Below are positions 37,601-47,831 of a stretch of DNA of 64,000 nt, one piece after another. Both the position numbers and the translations under genes were made by a program. The first letter of the stretch is position 1. Each line of letters starts with the position of its first letter. Origin of the DNA: Paramecium tetraurelia (Eukaryota; Ciliophora; Oligohymenophorea; Peniculida; Parameciidae); contig NW_001799625.1 of NCBI RefSeq assembly GCF_000165425.1, positions 248,001 through 312,000 on the forward strand, read 5' to 3'. The notes beneath the pieces are model-generated. The model worked only from the letters and a program-made list of their open reading frames with translations, made no database searches and had not been told where the DNA came from.

Positions 37601-38472
37601 ATGTTATGGATTCTCAGAATTATAGGTTTTTGCAATCATTTATAGATCCTTGTTTCGATATTAATGATCTCTAATTAAAAATATATTTATAAGATTACTT
37701 TAACTTAATTCTGGTAAGTTGAAGAGCTTATTAATTATATCAACCCTTTTGCTCTTAAACCTTTCCTCTATTTTGATTCAAATCCATTAAACTCACTTTT
37801 GTGTAAAATTTTCTGCCATCTTGTTCAATCGAATAGAAATTTAATTTCTCTAATGTTATCGTTTTTTTGGTTACTGAATCATCTACTTCTCTCTAAATTT
37901 CGTATTAGATGTAAACATCTTGAAGTTAGGCTTGTAGAATCCAAGGAAATTGGAAAACAATTATTCAACCATTTAATATAACATAAAATATATATATTCA
38001 ACTTTAAGGCTTTTTTATAATCATACTTGAAATTCGCTAAAGTTTACAATCTTCATGTTTTCCACAAACAGGATGTAACACTGATCTAATCGTATTGAAA
38101 TGCAACATCTAAGTTGAAATTATCAAGATCGATTCTTCATAAATAATTTATCTATCAAAATCAATACAAATCAAATTCTTTGTATTCAAATATTCCTGTT
38201 CATAGTTATTAAAATAAATGAAAATGGTATTACTTTATATTTAAGTTTAAATACAATCAAATGAGAATATCAATAACAGGCTTGCTCTAGTAAGAAATTT
38301 CTATTTAAATTTAATATTTGTTGATAACTCTAATATTAGTCAAATCATGAAATTTATAATATTTCACCTAATAAAAGCTATAAGTGTTAATAAAGAAGTT
38401 GGTAATGATGCAAATTAATGTTAAAATTGTAAAAAATAAATAAAAACTTTTAAAGATATTAAATAATATTGA
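37601..38472 (+). pseudogene. Candidate decayed or unresolved plus-strand gene (two overlapping long frames)
   Basis: Two long plus-strand frames overlap. One runs from the ATG at 37601 to the TGA at 38096 (165 residues; FWQVEELINYINPFALKPF, HLEVRLVESKEIGKQLF). The other is open 37924-38472 (LIVLKCNIQVEIIKID, then RLALVRNFYLNLIFVD). Both read like protein, but I could not join them with a credible intron. A third frame without ATG (38547-38795, SRDDQQLLAKLVQFNQIEF) may continue the same gene. The first piece faintly recalls the helical domain of phosphatidylinositol kinases, but no kinase motif follows, so I do not assign it. A competing minus-strand reading (37740-37972, 67 residues, one 29-nt intron) is listed separately. 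Confidence 0.3.
37740..37972 (-). CDS. Possible 67-residue basic protein (conflicts with plus-strand reading)
   Basis: A minus-strand ATG at 37972 opens MVEQLFSNFLGFYKPNFKMF, then a basic stretch (QQPKKRQHQRNQ). A 29-nt intron (37768-37796) would be needed to end at 37740. Composition is protein-like, but so is the opposite strand. Only one of the two can be real; I cannot decide. Confidence 0.25.
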
Positions 38473-38546
38473 TATGATGAAATATTCTAAAAGATATGTT
38501 ATTAATAAAATAATATGAATAAAAATTTAAGATTAAATATAGTTGA

Positions 38547-38795
38547 ATTTAAAAAGGGTGGCTTATCCAATAAAATAATAATTATATTAAGCATTTTCTA
38601 TTTGAAGTTAATCGATATTTCACATAAGACATATCTTATATAACTGCTAAGAGTAACTCAAGAGATGATCAACAACTTTTGGCTAAACTTGTATAATTTA
38701 ATTAAATAGAATTTATAAAGAGCTATGATAAGGATGCTAATATATTAATCGAGGCTTGGAGTGTAATTAGTATGTTCTAAAAACTATAATTATGA
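38547..38795 (+). pseudogene. Open frame without start codon, possible gene remnant
   Basis: The frame is open for 82 codons, ending at TGA 38793-38795, with good codon composition (KHFLFEVNRYFTQDISY, KSNSRDDQQLLAKLVQF) but no ATG before its last codons. It is either an exon of the unresolved gene upstream or a remnant. It lies 143 bp before the CDK start. Confidence 0.3.
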
Positions 38796-38938
38796 TAAAT
38801 CATACATCAAATTGAATAATTTTATGATTAGATATTAGAAGTAACCTAAGTGAAATTACAGTGAAAAATGAACAAAATATACATGGTTCTAAAATTAATG
38901 ATAAGAGATGAAATTTCAATATTTATAGTTAGAGAGAC

Positions 38939-39921
38939 ATGTAAGGAGATTAAGACGAAAGCAATTAATATAACAAGTTTATGTAGAACTTCAGCAAAGA
39001 GGAGAAATTAGGAGAAGGAACTTATGGAATAGTAACTAGAGCATTTGATAAAAAAAGAGGAAAAGTGGTAGCTATAAAGAAATTGAAATTGGATAATTGT
39101 GATGATGAAGGAGTTCCAAGCACAACCATAAGAGAAATAGCAATCTTATAAAAATTGAAACATGCAAACATCATAAAGTATTAAGTGTTACTAATTTAGT
39201 TTATTGGAAGTAAAATACTTTATGTAAGAGAAGAAGATACTATTGATCTTTGAATCGATGCAATGCGATTTAAGGAAATATTTAGATAAGAACCCAACTT
39301 TATCATTAAATACTATTAAATTAATTGTCTATTAAATCTTGTTGGGACTTTCGTTTTGCCACAGTCGTAGAGTATTGCACAGAGATTTAAAGCCGTAAAA
39401 TATCCTATTGAATGAGACAATGACATTGAAATTGGCAGATTTTGGACTTTCCAGAGTGTTTCCATTTCCCATGCCTAAATTCACAAAGGAAATAGCGACT
39501 CTTTGGTATCGAGCACCAGAACTGATGTTAGGAGATGACAATTATGGAACAGGAGTGGATATCTGGGCAGTTGGTTGCATAATGGCAGAATGTTTAATAG
39601 GTAGACCATTATTGACAGGGGATAGTTAAGTTGATATGTTGTTTAAAATGATGGAGGTATGAATAGATGTATGTTTAATATTAGTTACTTGGAACTCCAA
39701 CAGATAATTCGTATGTTGGTTTGTCGAAGCTACCTCATTTCAAGGTGACATTCCCAAAATTCTAGGGCAAAGATTTAATGGAGGTGATACCTGTATTGGA
39801 ACATGATAGAAAGGCCTTGGAGATTTTGCAATCAATGCTGTAATTTAATCCAGGGAAGAGACCATAAGCAAAGGAATTGTTAAAGCATAATTGGTTTGAT
39901 GATATAAGAAATAATTATTGA
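38939..39921 (+). CDS. Cyclin-dependent kinase (cdc2/CDK family)
   Basis: 310 residues; introns 39178-39199 and 39657-39684. Gly loop [13 protein letters not shown] (24), catalytic Lys [15 protein letters not shown] helix (about 60; a variant of PSTAIRE), HRDLKPQNILL (139), ADFGLSR, activation segment [12 protein letters not shown] with the T-loop Thr region intact, and [13 protein letters not shown]. The family phosphorylates Ser/Thr-Pro sites when bound to a cyclin and controls cell-cycle or transcription steps. The inhibitory Thr-Tyr of the Gly loop (GTYG) is present, so Wee1-type regulation is possible. The usual size of about 300 residues fits. It converges with the carboxypeptidase gene, 25 bp between stops. 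Confidence 0.95.
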
Positions 39922-39931
39922 TTATTGTGTA

Positions 39932-39949
39932 TCATCATCATCATCATCA
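39932..39949 (-). terminator. Six tandem in-frame TGA stop codons
   Basis: The carboxypeptidase frame ends in six consecutive TGA codons, read on the minus strand from 39949 to 39932, caused by a (CAT)n microsatellite on the plus strand. This is a translational, not transcriptional, stop signal. Confidence 0.85.
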
Positions 39950-41068
39950 TTTTTCCTCTTAGACTAGTTTTAATAACATTTCTTAATAGGCTTCTGTCCA
40001 ATTTTACACATACCAGTCATATTGGGAACTGTCTGGGTTGAAATAATCAAAGCATTCTTCTTTAGACATGTCATATTTGGATGATGTTTATAAGAAACAT
40101 GAATGATTTTTATTGTGTTCGAATTTTTTATTTTTAGCTGATTATTATTATTGGCCTGTCAATTGTAAGAAACTAGAATGAGTTCTTGATTTGAGTTGTT
40201 CTTCCAAATTGATAGAGCCATGATAGATTTCAAAAGCAAAGGAATATCTAATTTTCAATTCATCATAGGCATAATCAACACAACTTCCTGGTGCTAAATA
40301 ACCAATGGCTTGTGATGCAACTCCAACATCACATGAGGGACAATACTTGCCAGATATATCATTAAGAATGTCCATCATTTTTTCTTCATTTTGTTCAGCT
40401 AAATTATTTAATTTATGATTTACCTGCATCTGTTGAATAGGCATGAGGTGTAAACATTCCTAAAGTACCAGAATGAACAGTTAGGAATATGTCTGGGTTA
40501 AATGATTTTAAGGAATCCCGCACTGCTCTTGTTTCAGGTTCAGAAAATGGATTGGGTCCTGATGTTACTTATCTGACATCATCTTGAACCTTTTCCCAAT
40601 GTGCATCGTAATTTCTATTGATGTCGACTCCATTTTCGTTTTCTCTTAAACAGTACTCTCCTCCTTCTACCTTCTATCTTGAAAGTGGATTTGCATTCAG
40701 AATCAGTCTTAATTCGAAGTCATCCAGAATTTATTTATTTTTGGGGTCTGTTTTTTCAAAGCACAAGTCATTCAAGAAATGAATTCCTGATTCTGGACTG
40801 ATCAATTCCCTTGGGTGTTCACCAAACAAAATGTAGGCTGTAATAGTTAGTTCAATGTTATACCCCTGTATTTTTTGTTTTGATTGCTATTAATGTTCAC
40901 TTCCTTAATCAATGGACTATCAGAAGCATTAGACAATGACAAGAATGAGCAACTTCTACTCAGAGATTCTAATTCCTCATTCAATTCTGCTGTTGTGTGG
41001 TACTTGCTACTGAACTTAGTTGCAAAAACCAATGACAGGCTCAATATGACTAATATTGCAATTTTCAT
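39947..41068 (-). CDS. Secreted M14-family zinc carboxypeptidase
   Basis: 356 residues; introns 40838-40863 and 40399-40423. The N terminus MKIAILVILSLSLVFA is a clear signal peptide, so the enzyme is secreted or vacuolar. Zinc ligands: GEHPRELISPE (His and Glu) and LTVHSG (His). Substrate-binding Asn-Arg in VDINRNYD, and the catalytic Glu in SFAFEIYHG. The family removes C-terminal residues from peptides by Zn-activated water. There is no propeptide domain of the pancreatic type, only about 60 residues before the catalytic core. After the catalytic Glu a 90-residue tail adds several Cys. Six in-frame TGA codons end the gene (39932-39949). Confidence 0.93.
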
Positions 41069-41098
41069 AATATAATAAAAACGGAACTTAGTTTAATT

Positions 41099-42238
41099 TC
41101 AGAATTGTAATATTTTATTTGCTTGATTGAACGGACTTCCATTTGTATACTTCATCATAACTGGAGTTGCATACATAGTGGGAGTTGAGGTTTTTGGTTG
41201 TTCATATGAGTGGTTGGATTGATAAGGGTTCAAATTATTAGTTTGAGGTTATACTTTCATACTTAATTGTTGATGATGTTATTGGGCTTGGAAATACTGA
41301 CTAAAATAGTGATTGCGAGGTTCAACATGTGGTGATTTGTTGAGTTGTTTATAATGCTGACTATTGTTGTTTCTAATGACTGGTTATTGCTTGACTCCTG
41401 GTTCACTGACTTAGGTCAGACATCTGTTTTTGGGATCACTCTTCATTTATTTAATAATCAATTGCTCAAGCATCTATTTAGTCATGGACTTTTGCTATTA
41501 TATCAATTCTGCATTTAATTGTTTCAGCCGTTTAATTTCCTCAAGCAATACCTACATTTCGTCGTTGTGTTTACTAGTCTTGTTCCCTTGATTCTTAGTA
41601 ATGATCTTCTTCTTATCAAAATCAAATTCAATCTCTATCTCTTCAGATCCCTACTTCAGTAGCTTATCTTATTGTTACAACAATATCTGATTTAATTTCT
41701 TCTCCAATATCCAATAATTCCTTTTCCAATCATCCAATTCCAATTCCATCTTCTTTATCATCTCTACTAATTTGGTTACTTTCTATACTATGAAGGTCTC
41801 CTAATCACATTGTAGATCTATCGTATCATCCATATCAATTTCATCCAGAATCTTCAACAAATTGTTAGTTTCTATCTTGGAAGGAGCTAGAAGTGATTAA
41901 CCCAAACTCTTTTGATAAAATTCAGTCTCCTCTTAAATAACCTGTAGTTCATTGCCATCACAATGCTAATCCTCGAATATGGAATTATCCAGATTGCACT
42001 TCAACTACACTATCTCTCTATTGTGGATTCGTTCTTATTCCTCATACTTCTCTTCCCACATCTATTTTCAATGATCATAATACTTTTATTTGTCCCTTCA
42101 ATCCCTATATCTCTTCCTCCAATTACTGTATGGTTGTCTTCATTTGCTACAATTATTTGAATATCCTACTTCGTAATCCTGGGCCTTTTAAATTGATGTC
42201 GTTGCTGATTCACTACCAGTTGATTAATTCACTAGCAT
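41099..42238 (-). CDS. Coiled-coil protein of unknown function
   Basis: 364 residues; introns 42147-42169 and 42062-42083. The middle is coiled coil (MKTTIQQLEEEIQGLKGQ, MELELDDWKRNYWILEKK, LLEEIKRLKQLNAELIQQ). Acidic segments (DEIDMDDTIDLQCD) interrupt it, and a Gln/Asn/Pro/Tyr-rich tail ends it (NLNPYQSNHSYEQPKTST). No domain recognised. The start codon is only 16 bp from the start of the divergent gene at 42255, and its stop is 30 bp from the carboxypeptidase ATG. Confidence 0.75.
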
Positions 42239-42254
42239 AGTTATATAATTAATT

Positions 42255-42671
42255 ATGATTAATTAATACATTGAAATCATTAAACAACTCAGACTTATTA
42301 AGATCGAACAACTATTACTACAAAAGTTAATTTACAAATTGGCAAACCAACTGCGACATTTCCCAGAGTTTAGAATGCTCAAAAAGTTCAATAAACAAAC
42401 GACCAAAATTGTTCAATCGTGTACTCAATAAATTAAAGATAACTCATTGTAAGGACCATAGATAGTAGAATCAATCGAGAAGACCCAATCCTTCTTATTA
42501 ACTCTATCTTATGTCATCACAGGAAATATTAAACGAAAATTACTCATTTAGTTTTAACTCTTAACTTTTGGGGCAATAAGCAGAATATAGACATGCTTTG
42601 ATTAAGTTAAAAATATAATTAATTAAATGGAATAAGGCAAAACAAGCGCAAATCCACAAGTCATTTCTTGA
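42255..42671 (+). CDS. Small helical protein, unknown
   Basis: 138 residues, no intron, starting MINQYIEIIKQLRLIKIEQL. Predominantly amphipathic helix with few charged clusters (LANQLRHFPEFRMLKKF, VESIEKTQSFLLTLSYVI). No signal peptide or conserved motif was seen. The head-to-head arrangement with the coiled-coil gene leaves 16 bp for both 5' UTRs and promoters. The stop is 10 bp from that of the convergent gene at 42682. Confidence 0.65.
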
Positions 42672-42681
42672 GATTATATAT

Positions 42682-43107
42682 TCATTTATTTTATATTGTT
42701 AGAACATTAACTTAGTTTTTCTTTAATATAAATTTTGGCTACTGAGTTTTCTTGTGATTTGATTCATTTAGAATTTTTGTTAAAAATTGAGACTAAAGTG
42801 AAGGTTTTATTTGACGTTATGTTTGAACTTAAGGCATTAACATGTAAGTTCCCTTATCATGACATGCACTTTCATTGTTCGATGATTATTCCTCTTACCT
42901 CTATACTCTATCTGATTGAACAGCTTCTAAGGTAATTGACCTTTTACGCAAATCGTTGTTGCAATACTTTTGTATCTCTACTTTCTTTTTTATTTTTGAC
43001 AGTGATGCTCCCTTTGGTTAATATGGAAGTGAAAATTATTTTACTATCATTTCTATTCTCCTAGGATCTGATAACGAAAATTAACGATAATCACTTCTGA
43101 AACCCAT
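42682..43107 (-). CDS. Small basic/Gln-rich protein, unknown
   Basis: 141 residues, intronless, starting MGFRSDYRQFSLSDPRRIEM. Basic and polar (SKIKKKVEIQKYCNNDLRKR, VQTQRQIKPSLQSQFLTK), probably disordered. The plus-strand frame at 42735 is its antisense shadow. No domain recognised. Confidence 0.65.
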
Positions 43108-43178
43108 TGTCTTAAAACTTGTCATGCAACGATGATTTTATCTTGTTATTGACATTAATATAAATATATATATATATA

Positions 43179-45040
43179 TCACTTTTCAATACATTAAAGG
43201 AAATATCTTAATTGTTCTTGTAGCTAATCCAAAGTAGTGACTTCTTCTGCTTCATCCTGTTGATTACGCTCATCATTTTAGATAAGCACTAATGCAAGCC
43301 ATTACATCACTTAGATGAATTCATAATAAAATAAGCCTTCAAATCCATTGAATTTCTCATCATGAAACAATTCTTTATATGCCGTTTTGATGATTCCATC
43401 TAGATTGTCTCCCTTATACCCAGAATCTTGGATTAATTATTTAATTTCCTCTTATCTGATGTGGAATTTGATGTCTGAATTGTCATCATTGCCTTGGCTA
43501 AATCTTTTAATGAATATATTCTGCATTTAATCTTAAATTTCCTAAATGTTAAAACTTTCAACTTACCCGAATAAAATTGACCAAAATTTCATTGTACTTC
43601 ATATGCTACTAGAAATTATTAAACTCTTTCTCATCAGAATTGATTTCTATTATTTTATCCACAATCTTCATGACCAGTTAATCTTAGGCTAATATAAAAT
43701 AATTCGAAATCGTGTACATTCAACTTCACTTAGATTGTTAGTTTTTTTAAATTGTGCCAATTCCACGATGATCACAAAGAACTCTTAGAACTTAACAGAT
43801 AACTCCAAACTTTTTCTGACATCTTTCGATTTAGTACCCTATTTATCATATGTTTCAACGAATGAAAATAGTTCCTAACTATCCTGTACTAATCCATACT
43901 ACATTTAAATTGAGATTGAATACAAATTTAAGAAAGTGCATCACATCTTAGAATGAAATGCTAATTTCATCTTTTTTTGCATGATCTGTATTATAAAGGA
44001 TAGCATATTGACGAAATACTTCGTAAAGCAGAGGCAATTTGTCATCCATATATGCAGCAATCTTATTGTAAAAGTTTTCTTCCTTTTGATAAACTAAATA
44101 TTATATACTAGATCTTTAAGTTCAAGATTGCCCTCAGCATTTTTTTAAATGATTGTCCATAGCTTCTCAAATTTATATGGACACTCTTCTGCTGCAGATT
44201 ATTTATTTTTTTAACTATCCTCTCTCTTTTGAATTTGCAATTGTTGGAGTTCCTTCTCCTTTTGTAAGGCATATTCCATTATTTTTTTTTGGATTTCCTA
44301 TTAGGAAAATAGGAACAGGGTTGAGTCTGGCAGTGTGATCGAAGTTTTTCATATCCAAAGCAAAGATTGATTATTGTGGTTCTTAACCTTCTTTTTCGGT
44401 GATGGTCTATCCGTAGAATTAGAATGTGAATTAGCCAAGTGGAAGTGTGATTTCTGCAAAATACTTTTTGAAACTATCTCCAGCTCTAGAGATAGAATAA
44501 TGAAATAATGAACTTGATTTCTTTCATGATGATTTTATCTTTGCTGGGATAATTTTTAGTATCGAATTCATGCATGACTTCAGGGAACATCTTATACTCG
44601 TATTGGATGAGATATGTTGGTTCTTGGCGATTGACGACTTTTTAATTTAATGGAGCCAATTAAAAGGTGGCAGTGAATTGATTTCTCATCTTTCCAAAGG
44701 CTTCATCATACCATTCTAATATAGTGGTATTGATAATACTTTCTTATTGATCAGTCATAATCCATCCTTATCCTTTTCTTATTTCGACTTGTACTAAGGT
44801 TTCTTTGCCTTCTTCATCTTCTTTGAGATAGTCGAAGATTTTGGCACGTGGGGGTGGAGTTAGAAACATGTCAGTTCCAGGGACTCTGAATTGCAAATAG
44901 CAGGGAAGATAATTGGAGTCAGGATTCTTTTTGTTGGAATAGAGTTTGGCAGCAGCAAGGGCAAACCATGCGAAATCGTTCAATCCTTGTCCTACATTGA
45001 TGTAGAAGACGAATTCTTCGACTTATACTTTAAATTTCAT
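43179..45040 (-). CDS. Unrecognised 569-residue protein
   Basis: Six introns of 28, 19, 26, 25, 29 and 25 nt, in coding order; the 19-nt one is among the shortest here. The N-terminal third is globular and beta-containing (MKFKVQVEEFVFYINVGQGL, FRVPGTDMFLTPPPRAKIFD, KKYFAEITLPLGQFTFQFY). A charged coiled coil (MEYALQKEKELQQLQIQKRE) follows. The C-terminal half is helical with EF-hand-like spacing but no acidic loop (EISISFQDVMHFLKFYG). This resembles axonemal or cytoskeletal proteins in style, but I do not recognise the family. The start lies 17 bp from the divergent UBTD-type gene. Confidence 0.72.
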
Positions 45041-45057
45041 TATTATTAATTATTTTA

Positions 45058-45935
45058 ATGGGAATTTGTACTAATAAGTAATATGCTTAAGCTAGTGAAC
45101 CTCCGCAAAACCATAGACAGAATCGATTATATTTAAACTATCAACAATTGGCAAATATCAATCATCCTCTGAATGTGAATCACAAATACAACAACTACTT
45201 CCAAATCATACCAGATACTACAGCAGGGAAGGGAATCAAGATGACCAATCAATATACAAGTCGTCTAAGCAGAGAGGAGTGGCTGGAGAAGAGGAAAGAA
45301 TTCTGGGGTAGGATTTTATATGTTATTTAAAGAATCGAGGGTTGAGGGAGAGAAAGTCTATTGGCAATCAATCCAAAAAGCAATTGAAGAACATGACGAA
45401 GGTATTTCTCATCTATATTTAGTCAATGCACAGGCTATTCTCAATGCATGTGATCTCAAACTGGTTAATAATTCCATTTAGCTACTTTATGACAACTCAA
45501 TGCATAAATATGATGTCCCTGTCTTTATGATCAATGAACCTCAATCATTCCCGTCCACGAAGCTTTGCGATGCTGGTTTGATTCAAGATTTTCAAGAAAC
45601 AGAATTAAAAGTATATATTTGATAATCTATTTCAAGATCAAGGTGAGATCCAACAAACTCCCCTAAGATTTCGAGGTTCTTACTCACACCAATCAAAAGC
45701 ATAGCTTGAACTGAAGACTAAGGTTTAAGAGTCTGCTTCTGGTTCTGAACAGTGTAGACTGTTTATCAAGGGAAGAGAAATGAGGAATCATCATCTCATT
45801 GGAAATTATTAACTCAAAGATGGAGAAGTATATACCTTACTATTCATTTAACTAGATGGTCCAGGCCTTTATGTGAAATTACTTATTAACAAAAAATATT
45901 ATATTTATAATGGCATTAATTCATAATCAAAATGA
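45058..45935 (+). CDS. UBTD-type ubiquitin-like domain protein (dendritic cell-derived UBL family)
   Basis: 265 residues (258 if the 21-nt in-frame stretch 45402-45422 is an intron). Certain introns: 45308-45332, 45611-45636 and 45676-45704. The N terminus MGICTNKQYAQA parallels the MGNC/MGGC start of UBTD1/2, suiting myristoylation and palmitoylation. The UBTD N-terminal domain follows (SREEWLEKRKEFW, NAQAILNACDLKL, LYDNSMHKYDVPVF). A C-terminal ubiquitin-like fold comes next (LKIKVRSNKLPQ, CRLFIKGREM, LKDGEVYTLLFIQ). UBTD proteins bind E2 enzymes and tune ubiquitination. Strong overall match in order and spacing. Confidence 0.87.
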
Positions 45936-45945
45936 CATACAAAAC

Positions 45946-47168
45946 ATGTTTAGTAAGGCTGGCAAAATCACTTCCGAAAAATACATTGTCTTTCAAAGGA
46001 AGGATGAAATTATCAACAACAGACCAAGATATTTCAAAACCAAATCCTAATCAGTTGCATCTCCAGAAGAAGTCAATCTATAACCAGAAAAGAAAGTCCC
46101 AGATCTGGCCAACAAGAAGCAGGTTCAAATCACAGAAGCAGAACTCATTCAACATAAAAATCAACTCAAACTCTCGCAACCCTTCTCCAAGTAACTCTCT
46201 CGATAAGTCGGACATTATACCAAACTCAGCAACGATAGCAAACCCTCCTGTGGTCAATATCATGTCAAATACAGCGAATTAGACAAGTATCTCCCTTCTT
46301 TATTATCGGCAGAGCTGTTCATTCCATTCACGATTATGACAAATCCCTCAAACTAACCTCGCCCAGACTCGTACCAGGAAAACTTGGACAACCAGAAAGC
46401 ATCGAGTAAACAACTATTGCATTTATTCAAGCAAACCTATTGTTGATCGACCAAGATATTCTCGTACTTGCTTTACAGATCTAACCAGACAAACCCAAAG
46501 GTATTCAAGTATATCTTACTGAAAAGACCTGATATCTTCTTTGGAAGACCTACTCCCCACCCAGATAGATTCACACTCTTAAGTGTTACTGATTCTTGGA
46601 GTAAAATCCCAAGAACACCAAATGTTCAATTAGATAAGCAGTTATCAAGAGAACAAATGATCATCTATAAAAAGAAACAATTTGCCCCAGATTACCATCC
46701 CAACTTCGAATTCGGCAGAAAGTAACTTACTCCCTCTAAATTCAATTAGACAATTAGGCAGTTGTGGTGCTGCTTTTGATAAACTCGAAAAAAGAAAAGA
46801 TATAATGACCAAAATCCCTCCCTACAATAATGAGGCTTATTTCGAATTTGATGTCTACTCTAAAGAGCCATAAAGTCAACTATTTAGAAACCCTACAGCA
46901 CCCAATTTTGAAAAAATGCTCGAAAGAGAATGCGATGGAAAATCATTATTGCCAAGTTTTATGCAGGTAACCATTCTCTGAAAATTAGAAATACACCAAT
47001 ACTCGTATGGGAATTGCTCATTTGAATCAAAAAATGTTAGAAGTCAATAATTTTAGAGACGGAAGATTCTAAACTGTCACCTCAAGCTTTATGCCATCTA
47101 AATTAAAAAGAAAATAGAAGCTTGATGAATCTAGTGAAGAAATCGAATAGCTGGAGGACTAATAATGA
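45946..47168 (+). CDS. Unrecognised 364-residue protein with short repeated motifs
   Basis: Five introns of 26, 26, 26, 28 and 22 nt give one continuous frame from the ATG at 45946, 10 bp after the UBTD stop. The N terminus is basic with coiled-coil flavour (NKKQVQITEAELIQHKNQ). The rest is rich in Pro, Arg and aromatic residues in short phrases (SPRLVPGKLGQPES, WSKIPRTPNVQLDKQLSRE, AFDKLEKRKDIMTKIP, FRNPTAPNFEKMLERE). These recall filament-like ciliary microtubule-lining proteins, but no named family fits. The tail is acidic. The longer frame at 45932 is a shadow. Confidence 0.68.
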
Positions 47169-47831
47169 ATTTATTTAAATTTATTAATCATCATATTTCA
47201 CAGGATTTTAGGATAAAATTAAGAAAATTTATAAATTCTTATATCGGTATTTTCAAAATTATAATCAAATATCTATTCTCAGCAATCAAGATTATATAAT
47301 ATCTAGAATAATATTAATAATCTGAAATATAAATAATATATCTTTAAAATAGAATTGTACATGATCATACCTTTTACAAAATCAGGAGACTAGAATTTGG
47401 TGTAACTTTAACTATTATTCTCAAGTTTACTAAATCTTCATTATGTGAATCAAATTTTTTAAATATTCCTATAATTTTAAATTGGCTGCACAATTACTTA
47501 CATAGTCATTGTTTTTATTAATTGAAGATCTGCAATTTAGATATAAATGTCATAAATAACTTTCCCACTAATTTTAATTTCTAAATTTTTTAATTATATA
47601 ATGTTGGCATTATTTTTTATTTGGAGAATAACAAATAATGATTTAGAATAATTTAATATTTGATTAAATAATATATTTGATATATTTATTAATATGAATC
47701 TATTTCGTTTTCTGTCAATCAGAATCCTTAATTAATGACCTGACTTAACTACTTTTCTCAATTACGTAGGATTAATATCCTAAATTCACTTATATATTTT
47801 TAATAAATTATTCAACTCTTTTTTGAGATAA
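47169..47831. other. Intergenic, nothing recognised
   Basis: About 660 bp of very AT-rich sequence with many short A/T runs; no gene or RNA recognised. It presumably includes the MORN gene promoter. Confidence 0.5.

Noticed and set aside
37601-38098. Assignment as a phosphatidylinositol 4-kinase
   Set aside because: Only a vague resemblance to the helical domain; no catalytic or activation-loop motif follows.
45932-46282. Plus-strand ORF of 116 residues starting MTYKTCLVRL
   Set aside because: Out-of-frame shadow of the gene starting at 45946, whose five introns give a continuous, more protein-like reading.
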